Assembly: GCA_049316905.1 (NCBI GenBank)
Contig: JBMOJH010000128.1
Location: 1 to 8,856, forward strand
Reading direction: 5' to 3'
From: CAIPVR01 sp049316905
GTDB lineage: Bacteria; Actinomycetota; Acidimicrobiia; Acidimicrobiales; Microtrichaceae
Length of the DNA: 8,856 nucleotides
Each line of letters begins with the position of its first letter. Within the stretch, counting starts at the first letter, position 1. Under the pieces are notes generated by a model. That model worked only from the letters and a program-made list of their open reading frames with translations. It ran no database searches and had not been told where the DNA came from. Of this stretch, positions 7,013 through 8,856 are shown piece after piece. Both the position numbers and the translations under genes were made by a program.

Positions 7013-7107
7013 CGGTCCATTCTGCTGGGCGGTGGGCCGGCGGCGGTGGCACCCCGCCGCGCCGGTCGCGGGAGCGGCGGGCGCCGCCCGGTACGCTCGG
7101 CGCTGCC
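7013..7107. promoter_or_regulatory. Divergent promoter region between the PBP gene and tyrS
   Basis: The 95-nt spacer must hold the start signals of both divergent genes unless tyrS has another promoter. Toward tyrS, TACGCT at 7092-7097 fits the actinobacterial -10 pattern TANNNT and ends 10 nt before the ATG. Toward the PBP gene, CAGAAT (complement of 7019-7024) lies so that transcription would begin at or near the GTG itself. Neither gene has a clear Shine-Dalgarno sequence, so short or absent leaders are likely. No good -35 box was seen. A 13-nt palindrome with a central mismatch (CGGGCG-C-CGCCCG, 7078-7090) touches the tyrS -10 and might be an operator, or chance. Confidence 0.45.
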
Positions 7108-8427
7108 ATGGAGTCGACCACCCCGACGGCGCCCGCCGACGACGCGCCCTCCGCCCTGCTCGCGGACCTCGCCCGGCGGGGCCTGGTGCAGGACCACACC
7201 GACCTCGGCGCCCTCGCCGGGCGGTTGGCGGCCGGCCCCACCCCCCTCTACTGCGGTTTCGACCCCACCGCGGACTCCCTCCACGTGGGCAACCTGCAGT
7301 CGATCATGCTGCTGCGGCGGTTCCAGCTGGCCGGGCACCCGCCCGTCGCCCTCGTGGGCGGGGCGACCGGCATGATCGGCGACCCGGGTGGTCGGACCAG
7401 CGAGCGCACGTTCCTGGATCCCGAGGTGCTCGACGCCAACCGCGAGGCCATCGGCGTCCAGTTGGCGAGGTTCCTCGACCCCGACGCCGGGCCGGCCTCC
7501 GCCCGCCTGGTGGACAACCGCGAGTGGACCGAGCCGATGGGCGTGCTCGAGTTCCTCCGCGACGTCGGCAAGCACATCACCGTGAACACGATGCTCGCCA
7601 AGGAGTCCGTGCAGGGGCGGATCGAGCGCGAATCGGGCATCTCGTTCACGGAGTTCTCCTACATGTTGTTGCAGGCCAATGACTTCCTGCAGCTGCACCA
7701 GGCCCACGGAGTCGACCTCCAGGTGGCGGGATCGGACCAGTGGGGCAACATCACCGCCGGGGTCGACCTGGTTCGCCGTCGTACCGGCGACACCGTCCAC
7801 GGGCTCACGGCGCCCCTGATCGTCCGGGCCGACGGCACGAAGTTCGGCAAGAGCGAGGGCGAGAACGTCTGGCTGTCCGCGGAGCGGACCAGTCCGTTCC
7901 GCATGTACCAGTTCCTCCTGAACGTGGCCGACGACGACGTGGACGGACTGCTCCTGCGCCTGACCACCGTGCCCACGGCCGACGTGGCGGAGCTCGCCGC
8001 GACCCATGCGGCGGATCCTGCGGCCCGCACGGCGCAGCGACGGCTGGCCCGTGAGGTGGTGTCCCTGGTGCACGGCGCCGAGGTGGTCGGCCCGGTCGAG
8101 GACGCCTCGGCGGTGCTCTTCTCCGGTGCGCCCCTGGCCGACGCCGCTCCCGCCACGCTCGACCTGGTGGCGGAGGAGGTGGGCCGCACCCTGCGGTCCC
8201 GGGCCGAGGTGGTCGGCGCCGACCCGCTGGACCTGCTCGTGGCCGCCGGCGTGGCCCGCTCCAAGGGCGAGGCCCGCAAGAACGCCACGGGGTACAGCCT
8301 GAACGGGGTGACGCTGGCGGTGAGGGGCCTGGATCCGGTCACGGACGGGGACCTCCTGCACGACCGCTTCCTGGTGCTCCGTCGGGGTCGCTCGGCGCAC
8401 CACGTCGTCGAGGCGGCGGCCCTCTGA
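7108..8427 (+). CDS. tyrS: Tyrosyl-tRNA synthetase
   Basis: A 439-residue class I enzyme that charges tRNA-Tyr with tyrosine using ATP, in the cytoplasm. Numbering offset from the Bacillus stearothermophilus enzyme is +14 over the first motif: YCGFDPTADSLHVGNL at 48-63 contains Tyr48, Asp52 and the HIGH motif as HVGN (59-62). Tyr185, Gln189 and Asp192 in YMLLQANDF match the tyrosine pocket, QVAGSDQWGN is at 205-214, and KFGKS at 245-249 is the KMSKS loop. The last ~70 residues (SKGEARKNATGYSLNG at 385-400 onward) form the S4-like tRNA-binding domain. The second His of HIGH is Asn here. The ATG at 7108 gives a ~13-residue N-terminal extension beyond the usual helix and has no Shine-Dalgarno sequence. 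The gene is followed directly by the rRNA promoter region; no T-box leader was seen. Confidence 0.98.
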   Translation: MESTTPTAPADDAPSALLADLARRGLVQDHTDLGALAGRLAAGPTPLYCGFDPTADSLHVGNLQSIMLLRRFQLAGHPPVALVGGATGMIGDPGGRTSERTFLDPEVLDANREAIGVQLARFLDPDAGPASARLVDNREWTEPMGVLEFLRDVGKHITVNTMLAKESVQGRIERESGISFTEFSYMLLQANDFLQLHQAHGVDLQVAGSDQWGNITAGVDLVRRRTGDTVHGLTAPLIVRADGTKFGKSEGENVWLSAERTSPFRMYQFLLNVADDDVDGLLLRLTTVPTADVAELAATHAADPAARTAQRRLAREVVSLVHGAEVVGPVEDASAVLFSGAPLADAAPATLDLVAEEVGRTLRSRAEVVGADPLDLLVAAGVARSKGEARKNATGYSLNGVTLAVRGLDPVTDGDLLHDRFLVLRRGRSAHHVVEAAAL

Positions 8428-8428
8428 G

Positions 8429-8459
8429 CCCGGCGTGACGCCCGTCTCCCCGGGCCGGG
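8429..8459 (+). terminator. Possible hairpin after tyrS
   Basis: CCCGGC at 8429-8434 pairs with GCCGGG at 8454-8459 across a 19-nt loop, starting 1 nt after the tyrS stop. A smaller competing stem GGCG-TGA-CGCC is at 8432-8442. There is no T tract, and the structure runs straight into the -35 box of the rRNA promoter. Termination is therefore uncertain, and some tyrS transcripts may read into the rRNA operon. Confidence 0.35.
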
Positions 8460-8488
8460 TTGACGACCGCGACGGGCATCTGTATTGT
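8460..8488 (+). promoter_or_regulatory. rRNA promoter (sigma70 type)
   Basis: TTGACG at 8460-8465 (five of six consensus bases) and TATTGT at 8483-8488 (four of six) are separated by exactly 17 nt. Transcription should begin near 8495, about 310 nt before 16S. This is the best promoter in the window and is placed where the main rRNA promoter is expected. Confidence 0.78.
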
Positions 8489-8593
8489 CTTCCTTCGCCC
8501 CGCACGGCGCCTTCGGCCCCTGCGGAGCAGCGGAACCCCTGGTCCCGGATCTCCGGTCCATGTTCCCGCCGTGCCCCCCGAGTGGTGGTGCAG

Positions 8594-8608
8594 CGATCCT
8601 TGACAACG
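8594..8608 (+). promoter_or_regulatory. boxA-like antitermination element
   Basis: CGATCCTTGACAACG resembles the Bacillus-type boxA (TGTTCTTTGAAAACT, recalled from memory) at 10 of 15 positions. It lies about 100 nt downstream of the predicted transcription start and 200 nt upstream of 16S, where NusB/S10 antitermination sites occur in rRNA leaders. The same bases contain TTGACA (8600-8605), a perfect -35 hexamer, but 16-18 nt downstream there is only an A-run (GCCAAAAAGGC), not a -10. I therefore favour boxA over a second promoter. Confidence 0.45.
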
Positions 8609-8684
8609 GAAGAGAGGATGCCAAAAAGGCGAGTGCGGGCGACCGCGCGTCGGTTCACCGGCGAGCAGTCGACCCTTCAATTCA

Positions 8685-8690
8685 TATATG
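8685..8690 (+). promoter_or_regulatory. Possible second rRNA promoter -10
   Basis: TATATG lies in the most AT-rich stretch of the leader (CAATTCATATATGCAC region, 8678-8693) and matches the -10 consensus at four positions. No -35 box is found 16-18 nt upstream. It may be a -10-driven promoter P2 or just an unpaired part of the leader RNA. Confidence 0.25.
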
Positions 8691-8704
8691 CACTTTCCGG
8701 ACGA

Positions 8705-8723
8705 TCTCCCGTCTCACGGGAGA
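8705..8723 (+). repeat. Hairpin in the rRNA leader
   Basis: TCTCCCGT-CTC-ACGGGAGA is a perfect 8-bp stem with a 3-nt loop, the strongest local hairpin in the leader. Possible roles are a boxB-like element or part of the folding that guides 16S 5' processing. It is not followed by a T tract, so it is not a terminator. Confidence 0.65.
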
Positions 8724-8783
8724 ACGCCAGAACTGTGCCAGTCGGCAGAGGGTAGCCACCCGAAGCCGGCTCTCCGATCGAAC

Positions 8784-8799
8784 GGTCCCTCCGGGGGCC
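8784..8799 (+). repeat. Hairpin just upstream of 16S rRNA
   Basis: GGTCCC at 8784-8789 can pair with GGGGCC at 8794-8799 (five Watson-Crick pairs and one G-U) around a TCCG loop, 7 nt before the estimated 16S 5' end. It may take part in leader folding, or instead one arm may pair with the sequence after 16S in the RNase III processing stem, which is outside the window. Confidence 0.4.
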
Positions 8800-8806
8800 C
8801 GAGATC

Positions 8807-8856
8807 TTGATGGAGAGTTTGATCCTGGCTCAGGACGAACGCTGGCGGCGTGCCTA
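8807..8856 (+). rRNA. rrs: 16S ribosomal RNA, 5' end (partial)
   Basis: The universal bacterial 16S 5' sequence is present: AGAGTTTGATCCTGGCTCAG (8814-8833, the usual 27F primer site) followed by GACGAACGCTGGCGGCGTGC, which is the form common in Actinomycetota. By alignment with Escherichia coli numbering the mature 5' end falls near 8807, give or take a few bases. The gene runs off the right edge after about 50 nt. It is in the same direction as tyrS and the promoter at 8460-8488. Confidence 0.98.

Larger units (their letters stand above)
8428..8806 (+). promoter_or_regulatory. rRNA operon promoter and leader region
   Basis: About 380 nt between tyrS and 16S rRNA without a credible protein gene. 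It is less GC-rich than its neighbours, with AT-rich patches near 8481-8490 and 8676-8697. From left to right it holds a possible tyrS hairpin, one good sigma70-type promoter, a boxA-like element, an AT-rich stretch that could hold a second promoter, an 8-bp hairpin and a 6-bp hairpin just before 16S. This order (promoter, antitermination signal, processing region) is typical of bacterial rRNA leaders. A 106-codon open frame starting at 8435 has no family resemblance and crosses the leader. Confidence 0.85.

Noticed and set aside
7013..7107. T-box riboswitch for tyrS
   Set aside because: The spacer is only 95 nt and lacks T-box sequence and terminator/antiterminator stems.
4466..7375. 969-codon open frame on the + strand
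   Set aside because: It is antisense to the PBP gene, has Arg/Gly/Ala/Pro-rich low-complexity translation and no family motifs; long spurious frames are expected at this GC content.
8600..8628. Second rRNA promoter built on TTGACA at 8600-8605
   Set aside because: No -10-like hexamer exists 16-18 nt downstream; the sequence there is an A-run. A boxA reading explains it better.
6994..8658. 554-codon open frame on the - strand
   Set aside because: It is antisense to tyrS and crosses the rRNA promoter region; no recognisable domain.
8435..8755. 106-codon open frame in the rRNA leader
   Set aside because: It overlaps the rRNA promoter, the boxA-like element and leader hairpins, has no ribosome site and no family resemblance.

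Overview
The window looks like chromosomal DNA from a very GC-rich actinobacterium (GC judged by eye at roughly 70% or more, not counted). The 16S rRNA 5' end at the right edge, the gene neighbourhood and the PASTA-tailed class A penicillin-binding protein all fit Actinomycetota. A deep-branching class such as Acidimicrobiia is a reasonable guess from the style of the proteins, but I cannot prove it without a search.

Left part (1-3928, + strand): a tightly packed four-gene run. argG (argininosuccinate synthase) overlaps argH (argininosuccinate lyase) by 4 nt. A 7-nt gap leads to a 3-methyladenine DNA glycosylase gene (mpg), which overlaps a Nudix hydrolase gene by 4 nt. The first two genes turn citrulline and aspartate into arginine and fumarate. 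The last two look like DNA-repair and nucleotide-housecleaning functions carried on the same transcript. The 77 nt before argG are almost free of T and contain three tandem copies of a 13-nt unit.

Middle (3932-7012, - strand): a convergent two-gene unit. The upstream gene encodes an 819-residue bifunctional penicillin-binding protein (GT51 transglycosylase, transpeptidase, two PASTA repeats, Thr/Pro tail), whose N-terminus reads as a lipoprotein signal peptide. The downstream gene, 48 nt away, encodes a 190-residue single-pass membrane protein of unknown function. The two convergent units end 3 nt apart inside a perfect 15-nt inverted repeat.

Right part (7013-8856, + strand): a 95-nt divergent spacer, then tyrS (tyrosyl-tRNA synthetase), then about 380 nt of rRNA-operon control region. 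That region holds a well-formed sigma70-type promoter (TTGACG-N17-TATTGT), a boxA-like antitermination element and several hairpins. The first ~50 nt of 16S rRNA close the window.

Almost everything is housekeeping. I see no mobile element, CRISPR array, toxin-antitoxin or defence system. The points most worth a second look are the lipobox on a class A PBP, the unknown membrane protein in its operon, the T-free repeat leader of argG, the Nudix box with His in place of the first Glu, and the rrn leader architecture next to tyrS.
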